Part shown: positions 54,055 to 61,198 of the stretch, piece after piece
Layout: every line of letters starts with the position of its first letter
Position numbering within the stretch: the stretch's first letter is position 1
Assembly: GCA_900290255.1 (NCBI GenBank)
Contig: OMOD01000148.1
Location: 1 to 61,198, forward strand
Direction: 5' to 3'
DNA length: 61,198 bases
Source: Candidatus Sulfotelmatobacter kueseliae
Lineage (GTDB): Bacteria > Acidobacteriota > Terriglobia > Terriglobales > Acidobacteriaceae
Made by a program: the position numbers and the translations under genes
The notes under the pieces: model-generated
What the model was told of the DNA's origin: nothing
The model's database searches: none
Seen by the model: the letters and a program-made list of their open reading frames with translations, nothing else

Positions 54055-54070
54055 TGTGATTCTAATCACA
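54055..54070. promoter_or_regulatory. CRP/FNR-family palindrome in the divergent gap 53853-54160
   Basis: TGTGATTCTAATCACA, identical to the reverse complement of the site at 27098-27113. It lies 203 bp from the NHL giant start and 91 bp from the 54161 gene. Extra half-sites (TCACAAGTGATTG) precede it. The rest of the 308-bp gap shows nothing recognised. Confidence 0.7.
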
Positions 54071-54160
54071 TCTTATCATTGGTTGGGACGGCATTCTACC
54101 CTGCACGAGGCAATTTCGCGTTCGCTGGGAAGCTCTAAATCTATTTCTTGGGGATAGCTC

Positions 54161-55708
54161 TTGTCTTCAATCGCCCATGGTACGGAATCGCAGGCCCTCC
54201 AGGCCCCTTCGTCCCGTAGGTCGCAGACATTCCTGCGGATTGTGGTTCTTACTGTGCTATTCACCGCGGCTGCGTCTTATGAGGTGAGGCAGCTGAGTTC
54301 GTTGTCTTCGGCTGAGGTATGGATTCACCTGCGCACGGGGAGTTGGATTCTGCAGAATCACGCGGTCCCGCATACCGGCCTGTTCTCGCAGTACACGAAT
54401 TTGAGCTGGAATGATTCGAGTTGGGGATTTGACCTCTTGTTAGGGATCGCCTATCGCCTCTTCGGACTACGGGCGATACCGATCATCACCATGCTTCTGA
54501 AAGTTGCACTGGCAATCGTGACCTATCAGTTGGCGCGAGCCGGACGAAGCCGCTTCTGGCAATCAGTGCTCCTTTCGGCAGTGGCGCAATTCTTGATTTA
54601 CGGCTTGCAACCTCTTCCTTATGTTTGCTCGATTCTGTTTCTTGCGGTGGAGTTGAGGATCCTGAACCTCAGCCGGCAAGAGGGAAGTAGTACGCAGGCA
54701 TTGTTCTGGCTCCCCGTCTTGTTCGTGCTGTGGGCAAATCTTCATGCGCAATTCATCCTGGGGCTGGGAGTGCTCATGTTGTTCGCAGTTTGCGAGATCG
54801 TGGAAGGGAAGTTGCGGACTTTCGGAGCGCAATGGATCAGTAATCGCTTCGTGTCTTCCGATACCGGGAAGGTTGGTTTGGTCGCGCTGTCGTCGTTCGC
54901 CGCAACGCTAGTAAATCCGTACACGTATCATTTGTTCCCCGTCGCCCTTAAGAGCTTATACAGTGGCGCCGAGTTCAAATATTTTCTCGAATTCCAGGCG
55001 CTGGATTTTCGTCGACCTCAGCATTATGTGATGATGCTATTGGTCATGACGGCGTTTTTATCTTTGGGTCGACTGCGCTCGATTGCATTGTTTGAACTGG
55101 CGATTTTGTTGGGCGCGACGGGCGTGGCTTTTCGCATTCAACGCGACAACTGGTTCGTGGTTCTGCCCGCTATTGCTTTGTTTTCCAGCGGAGTTTTCTG
55201 GCTTCCCAAGGAAGAGGAGTCGACAGCGTCCCGTGCTCGCGCGATGGCATGGGCGTGGGCCGCACTGTTGCCTGTGGCTGTGATACTGGTCGGCATCCTC
55301 GCTTTGCCGGGGAAAGAAGAGCTGATCAACAAACTGAGTGAGACAATGCCGGTAAAGGCTTGCGACTACATCCGTGCGCATCAACTGCGCGGCCCCATTT
55401 TTAATACCTATGCGTTTGGGAGTTTTCTCACTTGGTATCTGCCGGATTATCCTGTCGTGATTGACGTCAGGAACGAACTCTACGGAGATCAAATGTTGGA
55501 CGACTACAATTCCGTCATCCAGGGAAACCGTAGGATTGAGGATGCTCCGATGCTGGCACAGGCTGGAACCTTGCTGCTGGAAAAGAACTCGGGGTTGGGC
55601 AGAGCGCTGACCACCTTTCCGGTGCTCGAGGCTCGGTACGAGCAGGTCTATAGCGACGATTTAGCCAGCGTGTTCGTTCCACTTCCGACGCAGGACCTAG
55701 GGAAATAA
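54161..55708 (+). CDS. Polytopic membrane protein, paralogue of the convergent gene (GT-C-like)
   Basis: 515 residues, about eleven membrane helices, with a first periplasmic loop SAEVWIHLRTGSWILQNHAV followed by PHTGLFSQYT and a C-terminal soluble part (YPVVIDVRNELYGDQML). The same blocks occur in the convergent neighbour (DPDIWWHLSTGEWILRNGQV; YPVSIDGRTDIYGE). The loop with acidic residue and His resembles GT-C glycosyltransferases; function otherwise unknown. The start seems to be TTG 54161, no ATG being in frame nearby. A CRP/FNR-type site is 91 bp upstream. Confidence 0.6.
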   Translation: MSSIAHGTESQALQAPSSRRSQTFLRIVVLTVLFTAAASYEVRQLSSLSSAEVWIHLRTGSWILQNHAVPHTGLFSQYTNLSWNDSSWGFDLLLGIAYRLFGLRAIPIITMLLKVALAIVTYQLARAGRSRFWQSVLLSAVAQFLIYGLQPLPYVCSILFLAVELRILNLSRQEGSSTQALFWLPVLFVLWANLHAQFILGLGVLMLFAVCEIVEGKLRTFGAQWISNRFVSSDTGKVGLVALSSFAATLVNPYTYHLFPVALKSLYSGAEFKYFLEFQALDFRRPQHYVMMLLVMTAFLSLGRLRSIALFELAILLGATGVAFRIQRDNWFVVLPAIALFSSGVFWLPKEEESTASRARAMAWAWAALLPVAVILVGILALPGKEELINKLSETMPVKACDYIRAHQLRGPIFNTYAFGSFLTWYLPDYPVVIDVRNELYGDQMLDDYNSVIQGNRRIEDAPMLAQAGTLLLEKNSGLGRALTTFPVLEARYEQVYSDDLASVFVPLPTQDLGK

Positions 55709-55737
55709 ATCAATCCATCGAACAAGTGTTCGCCAAT

Positions 55738-57234
55738 CTAGAAATTGCGTGCAAGCACGGTGGCGACATCGTCCTTGTAGATTAAGCGAAACCGTGGATC
55801 AACGGCCAGCAGCTTGGATAGGGGAAACGTGTTTTTGAGGATTACGAAGCCTGCCTCCTTCAGATATGGATCGGACGTGTAAGACGGGTCGGCTGCCTCC
55901 GTCTTCATATAGCGTTCGTTCATCGCTTCCCCGTATATATCCGTCCGCCCGTCAATCGAGACCGGATACGTGGGCAGATAGAAAGTTAGGAAGCCCCCAA
56001 AATCAAAGCTGTTATACAGCGGCCCTGGGAGAGGAGTTCGGCGGACGAAGTTGGCCGCGTCAACAGGGTATGTCTTGCTGATTGCCCGATCTAATCCTCG
56101 GACATTGAAGTCCGTTGCTCGAACGGACACCAGCAACAGCAGTACGGTGGCCAACGTAACGCCAGCCGCTTCCCGCAACGTGAGAAAGGCAGCGCGATCC
56201 CCTTCGGCCTTTTTTACCGGAAAATCGATAATGACGGCACCGGCAATCACGCACAAAACCCATCCATCGCGCCATGTTCGGAAGGCAAACAGGCTGGCGC
56301 ACAAAAGCAAGGCCAGTTTGAAGGGATCGATTTTCTTCCGCCATCCGATCGAAAAATAGGCAGCAATGCCGAGAAGCAACTCAAGGAATTGATTGTAGGA
56401 CTGGAAATTCGGGGCCTGCAGCTCGGAAACCATCCTGTACATATACTTCGCCTGCGAGAGGACATAGACCTCGTGATAAAGGTGGTAGGAATACGGGCCA
56501 ATGCATACGACCAGAGCGCAGCATCCCAGAACTGCCAATGGTTGGACGACGGGCAGCGTGGGTTTCTGTAGAAATTCCGGATGCCAACCGAGAGATTCGG
56601 TGAGGTGCTGAAGCAGATTGACACCTGCAAGCAAACCCAGCACCCCAAAGCCATAAATGAACTGGATGTGACAGTTGGCCCAGAAAAGAAAGATCAGTGG
56701 CAGCCAGTAGAGCAATTGCACTCGACCCGTCCGTTGGGCTTGGAAGAGTAAAGCCAGCATGAAGGCTATCGAAATGACACTGACAAACAGTGGCCGCGGC
56801 GCAACGTTGAACATGAAAGCGAGGTCGACGATCAGCGAAAGCGCCCAGGAAACCCAGAAGCGACCGGAAATGCGGTACAGCATGTAAAAGATGGACAGAG
56901 CCAGGAGAATGGTTAGCCCGACACCAAAAATTCCCAGGCCCATAAAACTGAAATTGTCAAAAAAACGAGCAAGAATGACTTCGAAGCCCCAACTGTACGC
57001 CATCCATGGATGATTTGTCGCAGTATAGGTGAAAAGACCGGAGTGAGGGACTTGTCCATTGCGAAGGATCCACTCGCCAGTGCTGAGATGCCACCAGATA
57101 TCCGGATCCAGGACACACAGTTTGCTAATGAAGCACTGCGTAGCCACAAAGACAATCAGCGCGGTCATGCCGAATACCCGCCCGGCGGCCTGATTCATCT
57201 GTTTAGTTAACATTTTGATCATCTGCATGAACAA
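55738..57234 (-). CDS. Polytopic membrane protein, paralogue of the 54161 gene (GT-C-like)
   Basis: 498 residues, about eleven membrane helices. First-loop motif LDPDIWWHLSTGEW and C-terminal SIDGRTDIYGEAM define the family shared with the convergent gene 29 bp away. Acidic Asp-Pro-Asp in the first loop is the kind of site used by GT-C glycosyltransferases; in the paralogue it is Ser-Ala-Glu. ATG 57234 is the first start, but Met at residues 5, 8 and 12 are equally possible. No known partner genes next to it. Confidence 0.6.
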   Translation of the reverse strand: MFMQMIKMLTKQMNQAAGRVFGMTALIVFVATQCFISKLCVLDPDIWWHLSTGEWILRNGQVPHSGLFTYTATNHPWMAYSWGFEVILARFFDNFSFMGLGIFGVGLTILLALSIFYMLYRISGRFWVSWALSLIVDLAFMFNVAPRPLFVSVISIAFMLALLFQAQRTGRVQLLYWLPLIFLFWANCHIQFIYGFGVLGLLAGVNLLQHLTESLGWHPEFLQKPTLPVVQPLAVLGCCALVVCIGPYSYHLYHEVYVLSQAKYMYRMVSELQAPNFQSYNQFLELLLGIAAYFSIGWRKKIDPFKLALLLCASLFAFRTWRDGWVLCVIAGAVIIDFPVKKAEGDRAAFLTLREAAGVTLATVLLLLVSVRATDFNVRGLDRAISKTYPVDAANFVRRTPLPGPLYNSFDFGGFLTFYLPTYPVSIDGRTDIYGEAMNERYMKTEAADPSYTSDPYLKEAGFVILKNTFPLSKLLAVDPRFRLIYKDDVATVLARNF

Positions 57235-57291
57235 TCTTCCAGAGGACTGGCGATCAGTCTCACTTTGTACTTATCACTCTGAGACCCTAAC

Positions 57292-57957
57292 TCATTCGAA
57301 AGTGAAGGAGGAGAGAATCAGCCCGAGCGATTCCCGCGCGCTGTCGGCTCGCGCATCTCCTAGAGAATTGGACTGCGCCGGGTGCTTGGCCACAGGTGCG
57401 TCGAGCAGCAAAACTTCGATCTTCAATTCGTAGCAGCTCTTTTGCCGAAACGTCCTGTAATAGTCCGCGACCTGGAGACGGCCGAGTCTGGCTGTTCTGG
57501 CGGAGAGACGACGGAACTCTAGATGGTTGATGATAATGGATTGCGTCGGAGCTGCGTCGCTTCGCGGCGGTTCGTCTGCAAACCCCAAACACCGCGATTC
57601 GTCTGTTGCATTAGGCACCCGTCTTATTGCAAAACCGCCCGCTTCGAACCTTGTTTCCCCTGGCCGTTCGAATGGATAAATCACACAAGCGATGGCGGTG
57701 GCGAAGTCGCACACGGAGACGTCCGAGTTCTTTCCCTGCGTTGCCTTAAGAATACGTTCGCCTACCAGAAGGTCGTACGTTTGGGGATAGACAAACCGGA
57801 ATACACCGTCTGGGCTTTCAAACGTGGCCAAGGGCATCGCCTGTGCTACCAAGTTCACAAAAGCTGAGGACAACCAAAAGAAAAGGTAGATGCACACCTT
57901 GCGCACAGGCTTGTCAAATGTGAAGTTGCACGCACGATGCCAATCGTCAGGGGCCAT
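57292..57957 (-). CDS. Hypothetical exported protein
   Basis: 221 residues, not recognised. A hydrophobic segment (VCIYLFFWLSSAFVNLVAQA) near residues 21-40 looks like a signal sequence with a longer basic n-region. The mature part begins MPLATFESPDGVFRFVYPQT, a pattern seen in small secreted proteins with a PsbP-like or lipoprotein-like start, and has five Cys. Gene start ATG 57957 is the only in-frame choice of good length. Stands alone between the GT-C-like gene and the TPR gene, both on the same strand. Confidence 0.5.
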   Translation of the reverse strand: MAPDDWHRACNFTFDKPVRKVCIYLFFWLSSAFVNLVAQAMPLATFESPDGVFRFVYPQTYDLLVGERILKATQGKNSDVSVCDFATAIACVIYPFERPGETRFEAGGFAIRRVPNATDESRCLGFADEPPRSDAAPTQSIIINHLEFRRLSARTARLGRLQVADYYRTFRQKSCYELKIEVLLLDAPVAKHPAQSNSLGDARADSARESLGLILSSFTFE

Positions 57958-58058
57958 AGTACCCTCTTGAATCGAAGGCCCGGAGGTAGCCGCCGGCCTT
58001 ACAAAGCATCAATAATCAGTTGCGCCTTACGAAGACCTTCGAGCCGAAGGTGCTAGGC

Positions 58059-58724
58059 CTAGCTGGCCGGTTTCTCCGTTTTGGTACCAGGAGCGATGCC
58101 GAGATGTTTCTTGGCTTGTGCCATCATCTGCTCGACTTCGGCCCGCTTCGGATTCTTAGGGTCGACCTTCAAAAGGGTGTTCCATGCGGCGATGGCCGCC
58201 TTGGGGTCGGCTTTTCCTTTCCACTCATAGAAGCCAAGATTGTAAAGAATGCCGGGGTTCTTCGGATCGACAGTAAGCGCCTGATTTAGGGTCTCGATTC
58301 CCTTGTCCAGATCGCCAAGTTTCACATAGACGAACGCCAGTTGATTCATGACGTCCGCTTGGGGTTTGACAGCTACGGACTGTTCGTAATACTGGCGGGC
58401 GCTGTCAAACTGCTGGGCTGCCATGTAGGAACTGCCAATCTTCGCCAGCAAGTCGGCGTCTTTTGGGTCTTTTTGCAGTTGTTCGAGCAAGGGAGCCACC
58501 TGCTTGTCGGCCATCCGCTTCAAATCGGCCGCACTTGGCATTTGCATGCTCGCCGGTGCAAAAGGCGGATTAGACGCAACAGCAGCTTCCATGGTGTTGG
58601 GTCTCGCCTCGACCGGAGCGTGCAGGAAGTAGCCGGCGGCGATTCCAAGGAGCAGGCAGGTTACGGCCATGCCGTAGGTCTGGACGTTGTTCCAATTCTG
58701 GGAGCTCTTGGATACGTTTGACAT
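58059..58724 (-). CDS. Membrane-anchored TPR protein
   Basis: 221 residues: one N-terminal membrane helix (TYGMAVTCLLLGIAAGYFLH), a Pro/Ala/Met-rich linker, then three to four TPR units (AKIGSSYMAAQQFDSARQYY; NQLAFVYVKLGDLDKGIETL; YNLGFYEWKGKADPKAAIAA) and a short tail. Same architecture as the divergent gene at 59090, so the two are paralogues. Similar CcmH/NrfG-like TPR proteins assist cytochrome c assembly, which would suit this region, but this is by analogy. The gap upstream (58725-59089) holds a CRP/FNR-type site nearer the other gene and a purine-rich ribosome site. Confidence 0.8.
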   Translation of the reverse strand: MSNVSKSSQNWNNVQTYGMAVTCLLLGIAAGYFLHAPVEARPNTMEAAVASNPPFAPASMQMPSAADLKRMADKQVAPLLEQLQKDPKDADLLAKIGSSYMAAQQFDSARQYYEQSVAVKPQADVMNQLAFVYVKLGDLDKGIETLNQALTVDPKNPGILYNLGFYEWKGKADPKAAIAAWNTLLKVDPKNPKRAEVEQMMAQAKKHLGIAPGTKTEKPAS

Positions 58725-59017
58725 ATATCTCCTTACCTACGAACGACCGGAAACCCGACCGCGATCGTCCTTAGAAAAAAACAGTTACACAAACACGGGT
58801 AAACGCACGTGGAGTGCCAAACAATACGGTCAGTTTCGAGCTGTATTTCCCTTATACGCAAACACTTGCCATTATTACACTGCTGGGTCGCGTGAACACA
58901 TTCGGGAAAAGACCCAGCCTCCGGGGCATATGTCCCAGTCAGAGAGGAGAAGAACCTGTGAGCAGAATTCGCAGAAAAACCACAACTAACGAATTGCGAT
59001 TGCCGGACGCACGATCT

Positions 59018-59037
59018 GGTGTGATTTCAATCACACC
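59018..59037. promoter_or_regulatory. CRP/FNR-family palindrome between the divergent TPR genes
   Basis: GGTGTGATTTCAATCACACC has 9-bp perfect arms around a TC centre, the longest arms of the sites seen here. It lies 52 bp before ATG 59090 and about 300 bp before the other TPR gene. The rest of the 365-bp gap is AT-richer but shows no gene. Confidence 0.7.
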
Positions 59038-59089
59038 GCACTGGTTGTAATTCACGGGAGAATACGTCAGGATTGAAGCAAGGTGCAGC

Positions 59090-59791
59090 ATGACTGACAT
59101 GAATGAAACAAAAGGTGGTAGTTGGACTCCAACTCAGGCCTATGTGCTCTCGGTAATCTGCCTTGTGCTGGGGGTCGCAATCGGATACCTAGGGCGCGGT
59201 TCGGGGGCAACGCCTGCCGCCGCGCCTGCCAACGGAGAGCAGATCAGGGCGGGCGCTGGCATGGACACCGGCAGAATGGCACCCGGCGGAACGGTGCAGG
59301 CTCCCACTCCAGACCAACTGCGGCAGATGGCGGACGTGCAGGTGCAACCGCTTCTGGCGCAACTAGAGAGCGACCCCAACAACCCGAAGTTGCTCTACCA
59401 GATCGGCAACATCTACTACGACTCGCAGCAATATCCGGAAGCCGTCAAATACTACGAGAGCTGCTTGAGGATCGATCCGAAGGCCACCGATGTTCGCACC
59501 GATCTGGGGACGGCGTATCACCTCATGGGTCAGCCCGATAAAGCGATCAGAGAGTACGACGAAGTGCTCAAAGTCGACGGAACGCACGCCAACGCATTAT
59601 TGAACGAAGGCATGGTCAAGTGGCAGGACAAAATGGATCTGGCGGGCGCGATTGCGTCCTGGAAAAGGTTGTTGGAGGTCCACCCGGATTATCCACAGCG
59701 GGACCGGGTGCAACACATGATCGATGAGGCCGAGCAGCACCTCAGCATGAAGTCCGGCGCCAGCGGAAAGTCGACAAGCGTTGCGCAGTAA
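59090..59791 (+). CDS. Membrane-anchored TPR protein (CcmH/NrfG-like)
   Basis: 233 residues: N-terminal SWTPTQAYVLSVICLVLGVA membrane anchor, a Gly/Ala/Pro linker, a short helix QLRQMADVQVQPLLAQLESD shared with the paralogue, then TPR units (LLYQIGNIYYDSQQYPEAVK; DLGTAYHLMGQPDKAIREYD; LNEGMVKWQDKMDLAGAIAS). Likely periplasmic scaffold. A truncated copy of its first 30 codons is found at 29463. A CRP/FNR-type palindrome lies 52 bp upstream. It is followed after 80 bp by the SGNH/TPR gene on the same strand. Confidence 0.82.
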   Translation: MTDMNETKGGSWTPTQAYVLSVICLVLGVAIGYLGRGSGATPAAAPANGEQIRAGAGMDTGRMAPGGTVQAPTPDQLRQMADVQVQPLLAQLESDPNNPKLLYQIGNIYYDSQQYPEAVKYYESCLRIDPKATDVRTDLGTAYHLMGQPDKAIREYDEVLKVDGTHANALLNEGMVKWQDKMDLAGAIASWKRLLEVHPDYPQRDRVQHMIDEAEQHLSMKSGASGKSTSVAQ

Positions 59792-59871
59792 GAATTCACG
59801 CCGGGCAGAACGTCGGTCCGAGGCACTCGGCTGCAGCGCGCTCACGGCGGTTTGGGGACTCAGAATCCAGT

Positions 59872-61198
59872 ATGAATCAGACGCTCGAGAGCGAAAACAG
59901 CGAGACCGAAGATAGCGTTCAGGTCCGGCCTCCCCGGTGGCCGCTCCTGGCCGCTGCTGCAGTGCTGATTCCCTTGGTTGTCCTTGCCGTGGTTGAGGCC
60001 GGCCTCCGAGTCGCCGACGTCGGATACAATCCTGACCTTCTTGTACCCTGCACCGTGCAGGGTACTCCGGCTTCCTGTTACAACCTGTTTTTCGCCGCTA
60101 CGTTTTTTCCGCCCGGTATGGTGCAGACGCCGCGGCTCTATTCCATCCCAACGACGAAATCTCCTGGAACCTACCGGATCTTCGTGCTCGGCGAATCCGC
60201 CGCCATGGGAGATCCCGATACCGCCTACGGATTCAGCCGGTATCTGGAAGTCATGTTGCGCGAGCGATTCCCCTCGATGAAGTTCGAGGTGGTCAACACG
60301 GGAAGTGTGGCCATCAATTCGCATGTGCTGCTGCCAATCGCCGAAGGCCTGGCCGGGCAGCGTCCGGACCTGTTCATCATTTACTCGGGGAACAACGAAG
60401 TCGTCGGTCCTTACGGACCGGGTACCGTGCTCACTTCCGCGCGAATTAGTATTCCTGTCGTTCGCAGCAGTATTTATTTCCACAGCACGCGTATTGGCCA
60501 ACTTGTGACCAAGATCGGTACGCAAAAGAAGGAATGGCGTGGCATGGAGCTGTTCCTGGATAAGCAGTTGCCAGTCAGTTCTCCGCTCCTGGCGCAGGCT
60601 TATGCCAACTTCGAGCGGAACTTGCGCGACACCATTGTCGTGGGACAGAAAGCAGGCGCGCGCGTCATCGTGGCGACCGTTGCGACGAACTTGAGGGACT
60701 GTGCCCCGTTTGCTTCGCAAAACAGGGACGGCCTGAAGGACGAAAATCTGCGTTCTTGGAAGGAACTGGTTCAACAGGGGAACGATCTGGAGGCGGCCGG
60801 TGATCATGCGGCTGCGGTGAAGAAGTATCTTTCCGCTTTGAAGATTGACGATCAGTACGCGGAGCTCGAATTCCGAATCGCACGGAGTCTGTGGAACGGC
60901 GGCGATTACAAGTCGGCCAAGGACTACTTCCAGCGTGCACGGGATTTCGATACCCTGCGATTTCGCGCCGACAGCCGAATCAACCAGATCAATCGCACCG
61001 TGGCCGCATCCATTCCCGGCACCGGCCTGGTGGATGCGGAAGCGATTCTGAGCGGAGCCAGTTTCGACGGCATTATCGGCAGCGACCTTGTTTACGAGCA
61101 CGTGCACCTGACGCCGGAGGGCAACTACTTGCTGGCACGCGCGATGTTTGTCGAGGCCGCAAGACAATTACCGGCGGGAGGCAAGGCGACCGGCGGGG
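59872..61198 (+). CDS. SGNH-hydrolase-like protein with internal TPR units (3' end outside the window)
   Basis: At least 442 residues, frame still open at the right edge. One membrane helix (about residues 24-45) anchors it. SGNH blocks: GES at 107-109 in place of GDS (nucleophile Ser), Asn/Gly of VNTGSVAINS, GNNE at 173-176 (block III), and DLVYEHVHLTPEGN near the end (block V, catalytic His). Between blocks III and V lies a TPR-like helical stretch (LEAAGDHAAAVKKYLSALKI; LWNGGDYKSAKDYFQRARDF). It is probably a periplasmic acyl-ester hydrolase or acyltransferase, perhaps for polysaccharide; substrate unknown. Confidence 0.75.
   Translation, partial: MNQTLESENSETEDSVQVRPPRWPLLAAAAVLIPLVVLAVVEAGLRVADVGYNPDLLVPCTVQGTPASCYNLFFAATFFPPGMVQTPRLYSIPTTKSPGTYRIFVLGESAAMGDPDTAYGFSRYLEVMLRERFPSMKFEVVNTGSVAINSHVLLPIAEGLAGQRPDLFIIYSGNNEVVGPYGPGTVLTSARISIPVVRSSIYFHSTRIGQLVTKIGTQKKEWRGMELFLDKQLPVSSPLLAQAYANFERNLRDTIVVGQKAGARVIVATVATNLRDCAPFASQNRDGLKDENLRSWKELVQQGNDLEAAGDHAAAVKKYLSALKIDDQYAELEFRIARSLWNGGDYKSAKDYFQRARDFDTLRFRADSRINQINRTVAASIPGTGLVDAEAILSGASFDGIIGSDLVYEHVHLTPEGNYLLARAMFVEAARQLPAGGKATGG

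Overview
The window is GC-rich bacterial chromosome. Gene content points to the phylum Acidobacteriota (Terriglobia-like): a porin of the acidobacterial type, long NHL/Ig-like secreted proteins ending in membrane segment + Arg cluster + ACGG, a partial nuo operon, system II cytochrome c maturation (ResB/CcsA), HEAT/PilZ and DUF2339 proteins, and many short dispersed palindromic intergenic repeats. This assignment is inferred from gene families; no rRNA or tRNA gene was seen. No insertion sequence, prophage, integrase or CRISPR array was seen.

Layout. 1-6.7 kb: end of a porin-like gene, a sulfite-oxidase/cytochrome c pair (SorAB-like), lysS, a membrane glycosyltransferase-like gene, and a small ribbon-helix-helix-like/DoxX pair behind a palindromic operator. 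6.9-9.7 kb: a two-subunit molybdenum hydroxylase (IorAB-like). 9.8-20.5 kb: complex I genes nuoA, C, D, H, J, K, L, M, N with no nuoB, E, F, G or I; an unrecognised small gene occupies the nuoB slot. 20.6-22.6 kb: F0 genes (AtpZ-like, AtpI-like, atpB, atpE) without F1 genes. 22.8-31.3 kb: HEAT/PilZ protein, radical SAM/SPASM protein of the alternative-heme type, a small cytochrome c, a strongly diverged glutamyl-tRNA-reductase-like gene, a truncated TPR gene, and an NtrC-type regulator. 31.5-39.7 kb: DUF2339 protein, lnt, an NtrB-type sensor kinase, and the cytochrome c synthetase genes ccsA (frameshifted here by an exact 23-bp tandem duplication) and resB.

40.1-50.2 kb is the most interesting part: a same-strand cluster encoding a 16-heme cytochrome, an NHL propeller, a 4-heme cytochrome with its own operator-like palindrome and terminator, a PpiC-type prolyl isomerase, a 617-residue outer-membrane beta-barrel, a second NHL propeller and a 12-heme cytochrome (11 CxxCH + 1 CxxxCH). 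This has the parts expected of a porin-cytochrome conduit for electron transfer across the outer membrane, possibly with a filament-forming (nanowire-type) cytochrome. 50.4-61.2 kb: a giant NHL/Ig-like protein, two convergent paralogous membrane proteins, a hypothetical exported protein, two divergent TPR paralogues, and the start of an SGNH-hydrolase/TPR protein running off the window.

How it fits together: a recurring palindrome TGTGATT-NN-AATCACA (CRP/FNR-family type) lies upstream of the radical SAM gene, between the NHL giant and its divergent neighbour, and between the TPR pair. Weaker versions lie between the small cytochrome c and the HemA-like gene, and between resB and the multiheme cluster. 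This suggests one regulator for a respiratory/cytochrome regulon. Several families of short inverted repeats fill the gaps, including gaps inside the nuo and atp clusters, and in places overlap gene ends or starts.
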